A DNA stretch of 64,000 nt from Mercenaria mercenaria (GCF_021730395.1 NC_069375.1:11617001-11681000); one strand, 5' to 3'. Counted from the stretch's first letter, positions 23,040 through 34,560 are shown. Program-made: numbers and translations. The notes: generated by a model not told the origin, from the letters alone.

Positions 23040-23491
23040 CGCCTGTATATACAAATCCAGTTGAAATTAGTGCACTTTCACCTCTTCCTCAAACTCAACA
23101 ACAAGAAGAACATGGCCAAAATATATCTTCACATCTACACACTGTAAATGTAGAAAGACCAGATAAACTCCCAGTTGTATGTACACCCTTACCTTTGATA
23201 CAGGAACACCAACCAGGTACAAATCAAAATACCACACCACCAATTGACATTACGGAAATAAATTCTGACGATGAGTTTGATAGTGGTATTGAACTAGACA
23301 CAGGGTATGCATTTGGGATTTCAGCACACGTTGTTGACGACGAAAACTTAAGAACTGAATTGAGACTTGACCTAAGATTTGCTAAAACTCCCATTGCAAA
23401 AAATGAATCAAAGACTTCATCAAAACACAGTAAAAACAAATCTGTGAAGATAAAGACAAGAGGGGAAAAGGAAGACAAAGGCAGATTATAG
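23040..23491 (+). CDS. Tandem duplicate of the last exon's 3' part
   Basis: About 667 bp of the last exon and 3' flank (from about 22371) is repeated directly from about 23040. The copy stays open from PVYTNPVEISALSPLPQ to a terminal TAG-equivalent at 23491. It keeps DEFDSGIELDTGYAFGISAH, then ELRLDLRFAKTP. It might be used as an alternative terminal exon or be a very recent non-functional duplicate. No strong splice acceptor is seen before it (a weak attag lies near 23000). An AATAAA at 23798-23803 could serve as polyadenylation signal for either copy. Confidence 0.5.
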
Positions 23492-23803
23492 AGATATTTC
23501 AGGGTCAGAAGTCATCAGCGTTTGAAAATTAGACATGATTTCGTACGCCTTAATTTTCAGTTTTACAAATTACAGCGTAGTTTGAAAATGTATTTTGACC
23601 ATTATTTGAATGCTGCATGTTCCTGCTAAATAACAAGAGGAAGAAATTGACAACAAACTGATATACGTATAAGACGAGTAACACATCGAAAACGTAAATG
23701 AATATAAACAGACACAAAGTAGGAACGAGCATAAACACGCAGTACATCTACTGGAACTAGAAATCAGTGATTGTTTTTTTTTATATTCTGTATGGTAAAT
23801 AAA

Positions 23804-25158
23804 GACAAACTGAAGATGAAGCCTCGGGTAATGGAAAGGTATGGTCGTTGGAGAATCATTGAGAAAAAAGGCTATTTTTAGAAAAATGTTCAATGCTAAA
23901 ATTGACATGTGGTGTTAAATGTTTGATATTTTCACAGTATCTATTTATCAACAGAATATTTTATGGCTGCTTAGATAAAATATCAAAATAGCAGAATTCC
24001 TTTTGTCAAATTTTGTCAATCTCCTTTTTGTTCTCTTTATTATATTTGCAATTGTTATTTCTATCTGTCTAGCTCCTTTTTAGATGTTTACTACAGGGCA
24101 ACAACAATTCTGATAATATGATGTAATTTATTCATTTCAACAATACAGTGTAATTTCTAAACGGAATGTCTATATAGAATACCACTTTTATTAGAATTTT
24201 CGGACTTGTGTCCTTTTTCAAAGTCATTTATTTTATGTCAAGATAGGATTCCCCTAAATAACCAAAGATTTTTTAAGTTTTAAAATTCCAATTAAAGCAA
24301 TTAAAGAGTGCAGTAAAACTTATACACCTATAGAGTCGGATATGGTTTTAGATTTTAAAAGTGGAATTAAAGGAAGTGCTCCATTGTTTATGCATTCGAA
24401 GAGTGAAGCGGACCATTTACATTAAATAACAGAGGAAATGCAATAAGGCGTATAGTGTGTTCAAAAATTGAGTACGTGTTAATTTGGCTAAAATCGGCTA
24501 ATATCAGATATGAATAAATAAAATTCCAAAAAGAGGACATAAGTTTACAAGATATCAAAATGCATCCTTAATTATTCATGAATCAGAAAGTCTGGTCATG
24601 TAAAGCCTTTATATGCCCAGAAAGAAAAACCCCAAACATTTTCACTGTCGGAAAACCTAAAACTCAAATAACCCCTTCTTCAAAATTTTATAACGATTTA
24701 CTTTTTTTCTGAACTGTTGCAAAAAAAAGTTTTACAGGAGGGTCCTAAACGTTCATACATTTATTTTTCACATGACAAACTAAATCATTTATCTGTAAAT
24801 GTCATATATCAAGATTTTACTTGAATATAAAGGTATTGGAAACGGGCACGTTAATGCCACTTCTTGAATGACTATGCAGAGCGACATCCTTCACATCGGA
24901 TGCTTTTTAAAATATCATTGGAGTAAAAGAACAACAGCGAATAACTTCATCAGTACCTAAAGAAAGTTTAATATTGTCACATAGAAGACGTCGGTCAATT
25001 TAAGTGGTGACATGTACAGCATGGTACTTAGTCTTTGCGTGTAATTTCCTACATTTGTATACTACTGAAATAAGAAATCACGTTTAATTGGCTGAAAGAG
25101 TTATATATAACAGAAATGTATAGTTGCTTGCCGAATCAATGCAAGGACTGTTATATCA
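23804..25158. other. Intergenic DNA, nothing recognised
   Basis: AT-rich sequence between the two oppositely oriented gene regions. No exon-like conserved frame, RNA gene or clear repeat is visible. The last 80 bases resemble the 3' flank of locus C near 42.38-42.43 kb. Confidence 0.5.
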
Positions 25159-26541
25159 TTATAATATGTCCTCCAAACATTGTGTCAAGTCTGTGTTACT
25201 TTTGACAAAAGGTAGAAATTTCGGCAGAGGCAATGTCGACACGTATGCCTCAGCACCAGTTACGCGGCTGTTCACAATCTTCAAGCTTCTGTCATCTACT
25301 TCTGTAGTTTCTCTGCAACTTATACCTTCAAGTGATCGTAGCATTATTTCTATTTCCTGCAAAAATTGTTCACAAGGAAACTTATAATCTTTGCTGTCCA
25401 AAATATTGTGCTGTTTAAAAAAGACGCTAGGAATGTTCAACACAAATTTCTCTCCTGGCATAAAGACACGCGCTATTCGGCTAAATTCAATTTTCTCTTC
25501 CGTTTTCCTGTTAAACATATAATGCAAACATGCAGCCACCAACTGTTTAAAACACACTGCTAAATTCTCGGTCTCATCACAATGACAGCTGTGTTTCAGG
25601 ACAAGGGTTTTCCAAGCATAAGATGGAAAGAATGTATAACCGTGGCGACTGTTGAAAATATATTTCAAGAGTTTGTAGCAATCTTTGTGATGCTGACTTA
25701 AACCCCGAACCAATTCAACCTCGCTCAGAGTAAAAGCCAAGCAGAAGCACTGCCTGGCTTCACAGGATGCGTTATTACGGCATGAAATAAGCAGACATTT
25801 GCCATGTTCCTCTACCTTCGAAAAGAAACGTGGATCAAACGTATCTTTGGCAGAAATGATATCAGTTGATATGTCTATCTCAATGGCTGGGGTAATGTCA
25901 ACACCCATGGTAATTTTCTCACCAGAACGCTTGGATTTCCAAACGAATTTAGGCGTAAAGGCCGGTCCATGCTTTTTTACATCGCAGATGAAAATTGTCT
26001 CTGATTTCATTTCACCAATATTCGTTTTACATACAAGTCGTTCATCGTAATCCTGTAAAACATTGGATACTTCTAGCTGAAATGCATTTCCTAAAGTATC
26101 AAAATAATTGCTCAGCATATCTGAATCGCCTCTGGTGAAATCACTTTTTAGATATTCACCGTCCATCCATTTTCCCCATATGGTTCGCAAGTATGGGTCA
26201 GTGATTTTGACATGTGCATATCCTCTTCTATTTTCACATGTACGTTCAACTTCAATCCCACTTTGTTCTATCTTAAGAACAGCTAGGTAATCGAACTCAT
26301 TAGGCTGACCTACACTAGTACCTTCCGCCATGCTGCCTACTCTTACAACACGAGAAAAAGGAAGCCATGCAACCTTTGAAGTAATTTTCGCCACCAGTGT
26401 TTCTACCAAAAAGTCCACACTTGATATAATGTCCTTTATTTCGTCCCTTGTGACGCGAAAATTAATTCTTCTTTTAAGAAGGTTATGGAAATATTCGGTT
26501 AGTCTGTAGTTCTTTTCTTCTTCAGACTTTCTTTTGGACAT
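25159..26541 (-). CDS. cGAS-like receptor (Mab-21 nucleotidyltransferase), locus A, intact frame
   Basis: The start is taken as the Met of MSKRKSEEEKNYRL (460 aa). An upstream in-frame ATG exists, but the region before this Met is not conserved in frame in sister copy C, and the context AAAATGT is good. The catalytic signature is complete: GSMAEGT at 69-75, E82-F-D84, and D215 in VDITPAIEID. The Mab-21 C-terminal lobe follows (SEVELVRGLSQHHKDCYKLL, then KFPCEQFL). By family knowledge such enzymes are cytosolic and make cyclic dinucleotides after ligand binding; this is inferred here. The vertebrate zinc thumb after ELVR is missing. Other His/Cys sets lie at H246/C254/C260/C265 and H317/C319/C321/C330. 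The C-terminal tail is eight residues shorter than in C (see findings). A probable 5' UTR intron acceptor (cctatag) lies just upstream, near 26605. Confidence 0.88.
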   Translation of the reverse strand: MSKRKSEEEKNYRLTEYFHNLLKRRINFRVTRDEIKDIISSVDFLVETLVAKITSKVAWLPFSRVVRVGSMAEGTSVGQPNEFDYLAVLKIEQSGIEVERTCENRRGYAHVKITDPYLRTIWGKWMDGEYLKSDFTRGDSDMLSNYFDTLGNAFQLEVSNVLQDYDERLVCKTNIGEMKSETIFICDVKKHGPAFTPKFVWKSKRSGEKITMGVDITPAIEIDISTDIISAKDTFDPRFFSKVEEHGKCLLISCRNNASCEARQCFCLAFTLSEVELVRGLSQHHKDCYKLLKYIFNSRHGYTFFPSYAWKTLVLKHSCHCDETENLAVCFKQLVAACLHYMFNRKTEEKIEFSRIARVFMPGEKFVLNIPSVFFKQHNILDSKDYKFPCEQFLQEIEIMLRSLEGISCRETTEVDDRSLKIVNSRVTGAEAYVSTLPLPKFLPFVKSNTDLTQCLEDIL

Positions 26542-26599
26542 TTTGATACCTTTTGACTCTCTGATCCTTTCCTTTTTTCTTCTCATCAACTTCGAAGTT

Positions 26600-28137
26600 C
26601 TTTTCTATAGGAAAATTTACGTCGTATTATTACAACTCATTGATATAAAGAGTCAAATAACATACATTTATAAGTGTTTGACATTTTACAAAAATATAGC
26701 AGGTGATTTGCGTTATTCTAACCTGATATTGACATTAAAGTGCAAAAACTATTGTCTGAAAAATATCCATACAGTATTATATCGCTGAAGCTTTTGATCT
26801 TTATATTCATACAGATATTTACAATCTATAAAAAGATCATGTAACCAAGTTAAATAATAGCCGACTCGATTTGGGTCTGTTATTGAGAGGTAATGAAACA
26901 GGCAACATCCCTCATGCCCTTTTCTTACGTTTTTACATGAATATGTTTTAATCAAAAAAAGCAACTCAGTATAACAATTTATGTCGAATGAACTGTTTTC
27001 TTGTCGGCAATATGTTCACAGCTGTTAAATCTAACAAAACACCAACAATCACAACAACAATCATAGCAACAAAACCTTGTTATAACATATGTCAGCATAT
27101 ACGTTAACGTTACTATACATTCGCACATGTAAAAAAACTAAGATCTAAATGTATACCTTTAGATACTCAATTCCTAAGTTATTCCAACATTATTCTCCAA
27201 AGTTTTGTTTACCAAAAAGATAACGATGAAGGAAAAGTTTTTAAATTGTTTGTGTCACAGATGACTTCTTTTCTGGGTTAAGTGCTATATGAACTGTACA
27301 TCGTTCATCAGGAGTTCGTTGACCTACTTGGCTTGTACTTAATTGCTCGTCAATTTACATTTTGTTGATGTTGTGAAGTATTGTCGCGGTAAAATGCGGC
27401 AGCTTAAATTATACTTAAAGAGATGTAGATTTAAACATGAAATATGACAACTTATTCTATATGTTTGAAAGCGTGTTCCCTGATTTGCAGAGTGGTAGTC
27501 GCAATCTGTTTTGTTTATTATTATTACAGTGCTTTAGGGTATAGCAGATAGCTAACTAATTTTCCCTGCATTCTAATTCAAAGAAATGAAAATAGTTGTT
27601 TTTTTTTTTCAGTACATCAGACAGAAAACATCTATTCTTCTTAAAACATTCAGCTTTTCACAGAAATTCATGTGTTTTTTCTCTCAACGCCATTGTTTAC
27701 ATATGAGCTGATTTAGGATGTACAGGATAGCTTTGGTCATTTTTTCCATTATTAATTTAAAATCTACATCTTAACAAACTTTCCAAGATTTCTTTAATAT
27801 AAATCAGAATAATAATGTATTCTCTTTTCAAAAGCATTCAGCTTTTTAAATTTCTATCAAATACTTTTCATTCACTGACGTTTTTTACATAAACACTGAT
27901 TTAGTCTATAGGGGATAGCTTTATTTTTTGATGACATACGAAAAATAACAAAACAAGCAAATATTTAAAATGTATGACAGAAATGTCTGTTTGCATGCTA
28001 GTAAAAGAATGATATGAAAATTTATACAATAATTCAAGTCTAAATATAAAATTTATCAATCTATCCTCTATACCCTAAAATCCGTTATACCCTAAACACT
28101 GTATCATTATAACATATAATCATATTTTTAATTCTAA
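26600..28137. other. 5' flank of locus A, duplicated next to locus C
   Basis: No gene is seen. The first kilobase (to about 27.55 kb) matches 43.91-45.57 kb apart from an 869-bp transposon present only there. The sequence at about 27090 (ataacatat|gtcagcat) is the transposon-free site. From about 27.56 to 28.13 kb it is AT-rich with no recognised features. Confidence 0.6.
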
Positions 28138-28545
28138 TATGTATATGAAAAAGTAACATTGTCAACAGAGCTAACAGATTAATTGGCATGTTTAAGAGTC
28201 TCTAAATAAAGAATGTTTTAACTCTGTATAAATCTTTTATCCGTTCAGTATTGGACTATGGTGGTAGTGTATGGAATCAATCATCAAAGAAAAAACATTA
28301 CTACGTCGCGCAGCAACACGCTTAGTACTAGAACTGAGTGGATAGACTTAAAGCCTTTTACCGATGTCATCGTTATGATTTTATCCAGTTAGTTAACCTT
28401 GTAAATGGTCATGAACATTTTGAATTGGAAAATTTGTTGAATTTGATTTTAAATTGTACTCAAGTTCGCATAAAAGTTTTATGGGATCAACTCATATTTC
28501 CAAAATATATAATGACTTCCACTTCCCTTTCTTTATAAACGGATA
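28138..28545 (+). mobile_element. CR1-like LINE fragment (thumb region), copy 1
   Basis: Broken frames spell LYKSFIRSVLDYGGSVWN, then RRAATRLVLELSG and FYRCHRYDFIQLVNLVNGHE. This is the C-terminal part of a LINE ORF2 just after the reverse transcriptase core. The counterpart at 45630-46070 is its segmental duplicate. It is 5' truncated, with several disruptions. Confidence 0.6.
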
Positions 28546-28592
28546 CTCGTAAATGATGATATTATGTATTATTTTAGAATACTGAATACATA

Positions 28593-28925
28593 CGGTCTCT
28601 GGTCAATCGTAGCTCTGGTCACAGTATCTACGGACCCAGTACGATCTTTAGAGAATGCAATCGTAGGATATCCGTACGGACATCGCAGACAAGTCGTGCG
28701 GAGCTCGCAAGGAGCCCGGCCATACCTCTAACGGTATGCTCGTAGGTTCGTACGGCGCTCGCACGGAACTCGTACAGTGTCCGCACATTCCTGTTTTCAT
28801 ACTACATTGAATCACCAAGGAAGTCCTGCAGTCAACGATATCCGTACGGACGCCATACGAGCTTGCCAGAATTCGACTGAAAACCTATTCGTACGGAGCT
28901 CTTAGCGCTCTTGTGATCAGGGTAT
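28593..28925. mobile_element. GTACGG-rich element, short copy
   Basis: A GC-rich island in AT-rich DNA full of tccgtacgga, gtgcggagctcgca and cgtacg half-palindromes. The ends read tctctggtcaatcg and ttgtgatcaggg (copy 2: gtgtgaccaggg), a short imperfect inverted terminal repeat built on CTGGTCA. It is colinear with the longer copy at 51318-51979 but lacks about 320 bp of its interior. Confidence 0.55.
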
Positions 28926-29144
28926 AAGCAATAGGTTTGGCTATTATTTAGTATCGCTCAGTGCCTGTCAGGAACGTCACCTCGTGTGTTATATTCTTCT
29001 AAAGATATAACAAGTTGATCTTAAATTTTCCTTATTATCCGTAAAAATGTACAATACAGTCAAATCTGTATTAGGCATCCAATCAAAACGAAATAATTAT
29101 AATAAAAACAATAACAAGAAGAACAAGAACAAAACACAACAACT

Positions 29145-29368
29145 TGGTTTGTTTGTTTGTTTGTTTGTTTGTTTTGGGTTTAATGCCATTTTTCAACAGT
29201 ATTTCAGTCATGTAACGGCGGGCAGTTAACCTAACCAGTGTTCCTGGATTCTGTACCAGTACAAACCTGTTCTCCGCAAGTAACTGCCAACTTCCCCACA
29301 TGAATTATCAGAGGTGGAGGACACATGATTTCAGACACAATGTCGTTTATCAAATCGTCACGGAGAAC
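29145..29368 (-). mobile_element. SINE with (TTTG)n tail, present only in block 1
   Basis: A (TTTG)n tail starts the element on the plus strand, followed by atgccatttttcaacagtat and cggcgggcagttaacctaac, matching in reverse complement the SINE at 55497-55728. The duplicated sequence around 52200-52260 lacks it, so it inserted after the block duplication or was lost there. Confidence 0.65.
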
Positions 29369-29969
29369 ATACGTGGTTGTTTTGCATTCTGAAAAGAAGT
29401 ACATATTTCCATATTTCAAATACAGTATATACCATTCAAAAAAGCGAAAACTGGTCAAAATATTTGTTCAAAACCTGGGCTTTATTTCGAGAACAGATCT
29501 GAAGAAAATTTTCTCTAATAATAATAATGTAAGGAATGTAAGGAAATAAAACAGTATATTGCAGTGTTCTGTGCTTTATCTTATTATTCAGAGTCATTGT
29601 TTTCGCGTCTGTTGAATATTTGTGTTGTTCAATCTCTTCCTTAATTTAGATTTTCTGTTGTAGTTTGTTATATTTTTTTCTTAAATTATTATTTCCTCAA
29701 GAAATAAAAACAATTCACTTTATAAACTGATTAAATTCTCTATTTTTTCATGTTTAATCAAAATGCTGGTATCAATAACGTATGAATAACGTATACAAAC
29801 TTTTGTATGCTCTAGAAAATCTGAACATTTGTTTCTAAACTTCTTAATAGGGAATAGCCTGTATCAAATCATGCAATGATTTCATTTTTTGTAATTGATG
29901 AACTTAAAATATTAAAGGTAAAGAAGCAATTAAATATGATTAAATCATCTGTTTGAGAATCAAGGAAGA

Positions 29970-31787
29970 GTTTATTTGTTTATTTCAGTCTCATCAAATA
30001 CATTACAATATACAAATATAGATTTTAAAAACATAAATCCAAAACAAACATTCCATTCTATCTTGATCCACATAAGTGTCACAAAGCTGGCAATCTCATG
30101 ATGCTTTTAATTTGTTAAGACATTGTATAGACATAAGATACAAACAACTATTTACACAAAAACATTTTAAAAATCAGCTTACCATTGCTAACCTTTTTAT
30201 TTAATAACTGCAAAAAAAGACACGACTTAATAAGATACTGAAAAACTGTAAATCGTGGCACTAGTGTGCATAATAAAAATATCTTAGAAGACCAATCACC
30301 CTCCATGATCATATCATGAGGAGACTGGTTAGCAATGATAATCTGCACTGTCATAAAAGACTTACATTTGGGTTATCATATAAGAATTTAATTTGATGTA
30401 TTCATTATGTTATATAGTAAAATTTGGTTTACTACTAAAACAAGTAATATTTTCATACACATGTAGTATCAGTTCCTAAAAAAACAACAAAAAATGAAAC
30501 CAGTCGGACACAGTCCAACACATAAGGTTCCCAGAGTTCCCAGACCGACTCAAAGGTATTAGCCCACAGTTAATTGATTATACTGCCTGTGTAGGAGTTT
30601 GTCAAACATGGCCTACTGCGCATTACATAAAAAAACCACCAATTGTAAACACATACTTCCTCAAATTATTAGTGAAACAGAAATGCTACTGTTAGCTACT
30701 GTATTCAGGAATGATTCCAATTGCCAATTTTACAATTTCTATTACTCTTATTACAGCACAGAGGAAACATTTTATAATTGATTCTTTTATTATCCATAGT
30801 CTTTATTCTATAAAATTGCTGTGCCACAGATCTTCTTTGTTTCACATGTGGGGGTTTCAATGAAAGCTCACCACAGAGAGCACTATTTGGTGTGTACTTG
30901 CCCATACCCAAGGAAAACTGCATCGCTCGAATCTGCACTGTATTAATATAAGAGTATGATTTAGTAGCCCAGATTGAAGCCCCGTATGCTATTACTGGTC
31001 ATACTGCACTATCATATAACTTTTTAAAACATTATAAGGCGAACCACCTACCGACTTACATTTCGCAATCTTAGCAGTTTTTCCAAAATCTAAGAACTCA
31101 TCCAACATCAGTCCCAGGTAAGTGTATTTCTCAATCACCTTTATATCATTGATTCCACATGTGAAATTATATGCAGTTCTGTGAACAGACTGTGGTCTAA
31201 AGTATACAATATTATTTTTTAATGGGTTGACAACCATATTAATTTGTTTACACCATTCATTTAAAATGTTTAACATAACATTGCAAATCTTCTTCATTTT
31301 CTGCTAGCAGGACTATATCATCCGCATACAAAAGAATACAGATTTTACTATTATATATACGTATACCTTTATCTGCTTGCTTAAGTCTTACAGCAAGGTC
31401 ATTAACATATAAATTAAGTAACATAGGTGACAATGAGCACCCTTGCCTAAGACCACATTGAACATTAAACCAGTCGGTACAAAGCCCATTAATTCCCACA
31501 CATGAAATAACATTACTTATATAAAGATTTCAGAGCAGATAGAATCTTTCTACTTATACCTATATCTGGGTCGGATAATTTTGACCACAGAATACCTCTT
31601 TCTATAAAATCATAAGCCTTTTTAAAATCTACGAAGGCACAAAACGTTGATTGTTTAGAATTTTTCATTGTGTCAGTAATATCTGTTAAGGAAGAAATAT
31701 AATCAATTGTACTTCTTCGTTTACAAAAAAACATTTTGTTCATCTTATAAAATATCTTATTGCTCCGCCCAAGTGGATAGTCTAGTA
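29970..31787 (-). mobile_element. Non-LTR retrotransposon (LINE) fragment with reverse transcriptase
   Basis: The minus-strand frames include FCAFVDFKKAYDFIERG (motif A), then CGLRQGCSLSPMLLNLYVND (motif B) and ILLYADDIVLLAENEEDLQ (YADD, motif C). They are followed by KYTYLGLMLD and a distal QIRAMQFSLGMGKYTPN segment. At least two frame changes separate these, so it is inactive. The upstream half (endonuclease) is missing. Its 5' break lies directly against truncated cGLR locus B, so this LINE probably replaced the rest of B. The clade is not determined. Confidence 0.75.
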
Positions 31788-31789
31788 TT

Positions 31790-32376
31790 CAAAATATGTT
31801 TTTGTCGACACGCATTACCCCTGTATCTGTAACATAAAACAGGTCATCTTTTAAATTTCTGATAATTTCCCCAACCTCGTACATAAAGGCATTTCCTAAC
31901 GTATTAAAATATCCAGGGAAAATGTCTGAAAATCCATGAGTAAAAGCCCCCTGTAAATAGTCACCATATAGCCATTTTTCCATATCAATTGCAACAGAGG
32001 GTCTGTTACTTTTATGTGTGCATATCCTCTGTTCTTCTTACAGCTCCTACTGTCTTCTACTCCTTTTTGTTCAAGAACAATAAGATAATCGAACTCATCG
32101 GAACTTCCAACGCTTGTTTTTTCTGCCATGCTTCCTACTTTGACAATTCGCGAGACTGGTAGCCATATCACGTTTGAACTGACTACCGTCACTATAATCC
32201 TTACTAAAAATTCAACAGCAGATATTATATCTGTAGCTTCATCACTAGATATTTGGAAGTTTATGCGTTTTTTTCAGTAAATCGCGGAAGAAATACGTCT
32301 GTTTGCAATTTCTTTCTTCCTCCAAAACATTATCCTCTTCATTTCCAGCTGTCTCTGGGCCAGCTTTTTCAGCCGT
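31790..32376 (-). pseudogene. cGAS-like receptor pseudogene, locus B
   Basis: Only the N-terminal 40 percent remains. It reads VSSNVIWLPVSRIVKVGSMA, then EFDYLIVLEQKGVEDSRSC and GAFTHGFSDIFPGYFNTLGN, ending near KNI, where a LINE begins. The would-be start codon is ACG (32376-32374). An A-run in the LKKR codons has one extra base (7 instead of the 6 in locus D), and another frame change falls near LIWKNG. It is clearly dead. Closest relatives in the window are E and D. The splice acceptor before the start (tttcag|GTCATATT) is still recognisable. Confidence 0.85.
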
Positions 32377-32399
32377 TAATATGACCTGAAAAGACATTA

Positions 32400-33309
32400 G
32401 AGATCAGAGATTTTCTTTCAGCTCTTAACAATGAAGTACTGACACAGAATTGTTTCACAAGCGCCTAAAAGATAAAACAATAATGCAATGTAAGCGATAA
32501 TTTGAAAATAAAGAAAACTAACGTTGTAAAATGTGCACATTGTAAATGATTATATAGACGAATTTACGCTTGGCATGTTCCTTAGTATAGGAAGTAAAAT
32601 TTCGCGCATGCGCACTTTACAGAGGGCAAATTGACAAGGTCACAGAATGAAAACTTATTTCAATCAATTTGGTCTGCAGGAAAAAGACAAATATATGCGA
32701 TCTTTTGCACATCCACAACTGCCTTGCTCAAAATGAGAAACTTTGACTAATGCGCATTATCATCGATAAATGGACTCATAATGAACGAGTAATAACGTGA
32801 GTAACTCAATATTGCTGAAGAATAGTTGGACAATTCTTCAGCGATATTGACTTTCATTTGGTCAAATTTAAGTTAAAAAATAGAAAATGATATTATCCAT
32901 CAAATTAAAGCTGAATTTTTATGAACGTTTCATATCCTGATTTAACAGAAGTTACAACGTGTCGCAAGTATCGTACATGATAATAACATAACAGACGTCC
33001 TGTATCGTGTATTTTGGAGTTAAGAAACAGCCCCGCCACGTGATATATTGTCCGAGTGTGCACTAATTATGTTATCTTACATGCTTTAGTGACTTTTATA
33101 GTCCGGTATAATTAGGTGACATCTTAAAATCACAAATAGGTCTAATGTTATGGACGTGACCATCAAGGTGACCTGTATTTTATCACCGGGTGTAATAATA
33201 AGTGAATGAAGTATTGCTATGCAATACAAAGTCTCCTACTGGAAGGTGATAAATTTTTAAGTATTTAGTTAATATTATTTTAATTGGGTCTGTATGGCAC
33301 ATGCCATTG
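32400..33309. other. Intergenic DNA, nothing recognised
   Basis: AT-rich spacer. The first 40 bases match the 5' flank of locus E before its SINE insertion. No frames or RNA features are seen. Confidence 0.5.
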
Positions 33310-34560
33310 TATTAAAATGGTTTGCAGACTGGACAGGAAAAGGTCAATGTTGACTTTTGACCTTCAAGTGTGACCTTGGCCTTTGAGCTAGGGGTTCGAG
33401 TATTATGCATGACACAGTGTCCCATTGTTGGGGAACACTTGTATCAAGTAATATCAAAATCCTTTACGATATGACAGAGTTGTGAACAAGACTAAAAATA
33501 ATTTACCTTCAACCTCCGACTGTGTTCTTGACATTTGAGTTAGGGATATGGGTTTTGCCTTAGACATGTTGTCTCATTATTGGGTACATTTGTGTCAAGA
33601 AATATTACAATCACTTACTGGAATACAGTATGGAGTTATGGACCGAACAGGAAAAACCTATTGACCTTTGACCCATAAGTGTGATCTAGACCTTTGAGAT
33701 GGGAGTCTGGGTATTACGCATGACAGGCTTCTTATTATCGGGAGGATTTGTGCAAAGTGATTTTAAGATCCCTTTATGGATGGTTGAGTTACAGACCGAA
33801 CAGAAAAAGGCCCCTTTACCTTTGACCTCCAAGTGTGACCTTGATTTGTGAGTTAGGGATATAATGTTGTGCATTACATGTCGTCTTTTTATGGAAAACA
33901 TTTAAGCCACGTAATATCAAAATCCCTTTACGGATTTTAAAGTTACAGATCAGGCAGGAACACACCCCTCTTGATCTTTGACCTCCAACTGTGACATTGA
34001 CCTTTAAGCTAGAGGTCCAGATTTTTCACAAAACACATTGCCTCATTCAAGGACAGGGAAAAACTCTATTGACACCCAGATTGACATTGACCTTTGAGCG
34101 AATGGTCTGGTTTTTGCGCATGCTATGTTGTCTGATTATTGGAAACATTTATGCTAAGTAATATTATAATCCTTCTATGGATGATATAGTTCTGGATAGG
34201 ACAAGAAACAGACTAAGTTCATGCTATGTTAACCTTTAACCACCAAGAGTGATCTTGACCTTTAAGCTAGGGGTCTGAAAGTTGTGTGAGGCACATTGTC
34301 TACGTATGGGGTACATTTGTGCTAAGTAATATTAAAATCCCTTCATTGATTGTTTAGTTACAGACCGAACAGGAAAAAAACAACAAAAACTTGTTCACCT
34401 TTCACCTCAAAGTGTGATCTTGACCTTTGAGTTGGGAGTTAGGGATCTGGATTTGGCGCATAAAATGTCACCTCATCATTGGAAACATTTATGCCATGTA
34501 ATATTAAAATCCCTTTTATGGACCGAACAGGAATTGGGGACGGACGGAAAAGCGCAATCC
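33310..34560. repeat. Degenerate tandem array, ~165-180-bp units with TGACCTTTGACC cores
   Basis: About seven diverged units. Each has a ttgacctttgacctccaagt-like core, tgaccttgacctttgagcta, a gcgcatgac...ttgtctcattatt stretch, then acatttgtgccaagtaatat and gttacagaccgaacagg. Unit cores lie near 33357, 33520, 33660, 33825, 33975, 34060 (short), 34235 and 34395. It ends cgaacaggaattggggacgg. The cores resemble nuclear-receptor half-site pairs (see findings). It is non-coding. Confidence 0.8.

Noticed and set aside
25799-26290. Plus-strand frames opposite the cGLR genes, also seen at 39.5, 43.1 and 60.6 kb
   Set aside because: They are antisense shadows of the conserved minus-strand coding sequence.
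29325-29549. Small frame (KIFVQNLGFISRTDLKKIFSNN) repeated near 52228-52431
   Set aside because: Similarity is explained by the block duplication, with comparable similarity outside the frame.
33310-34560. CRISPR-like array
   Set aside because: Units are long (~170 bp), degenerate and contiguous, without short identical repeats separated by unique spacers.
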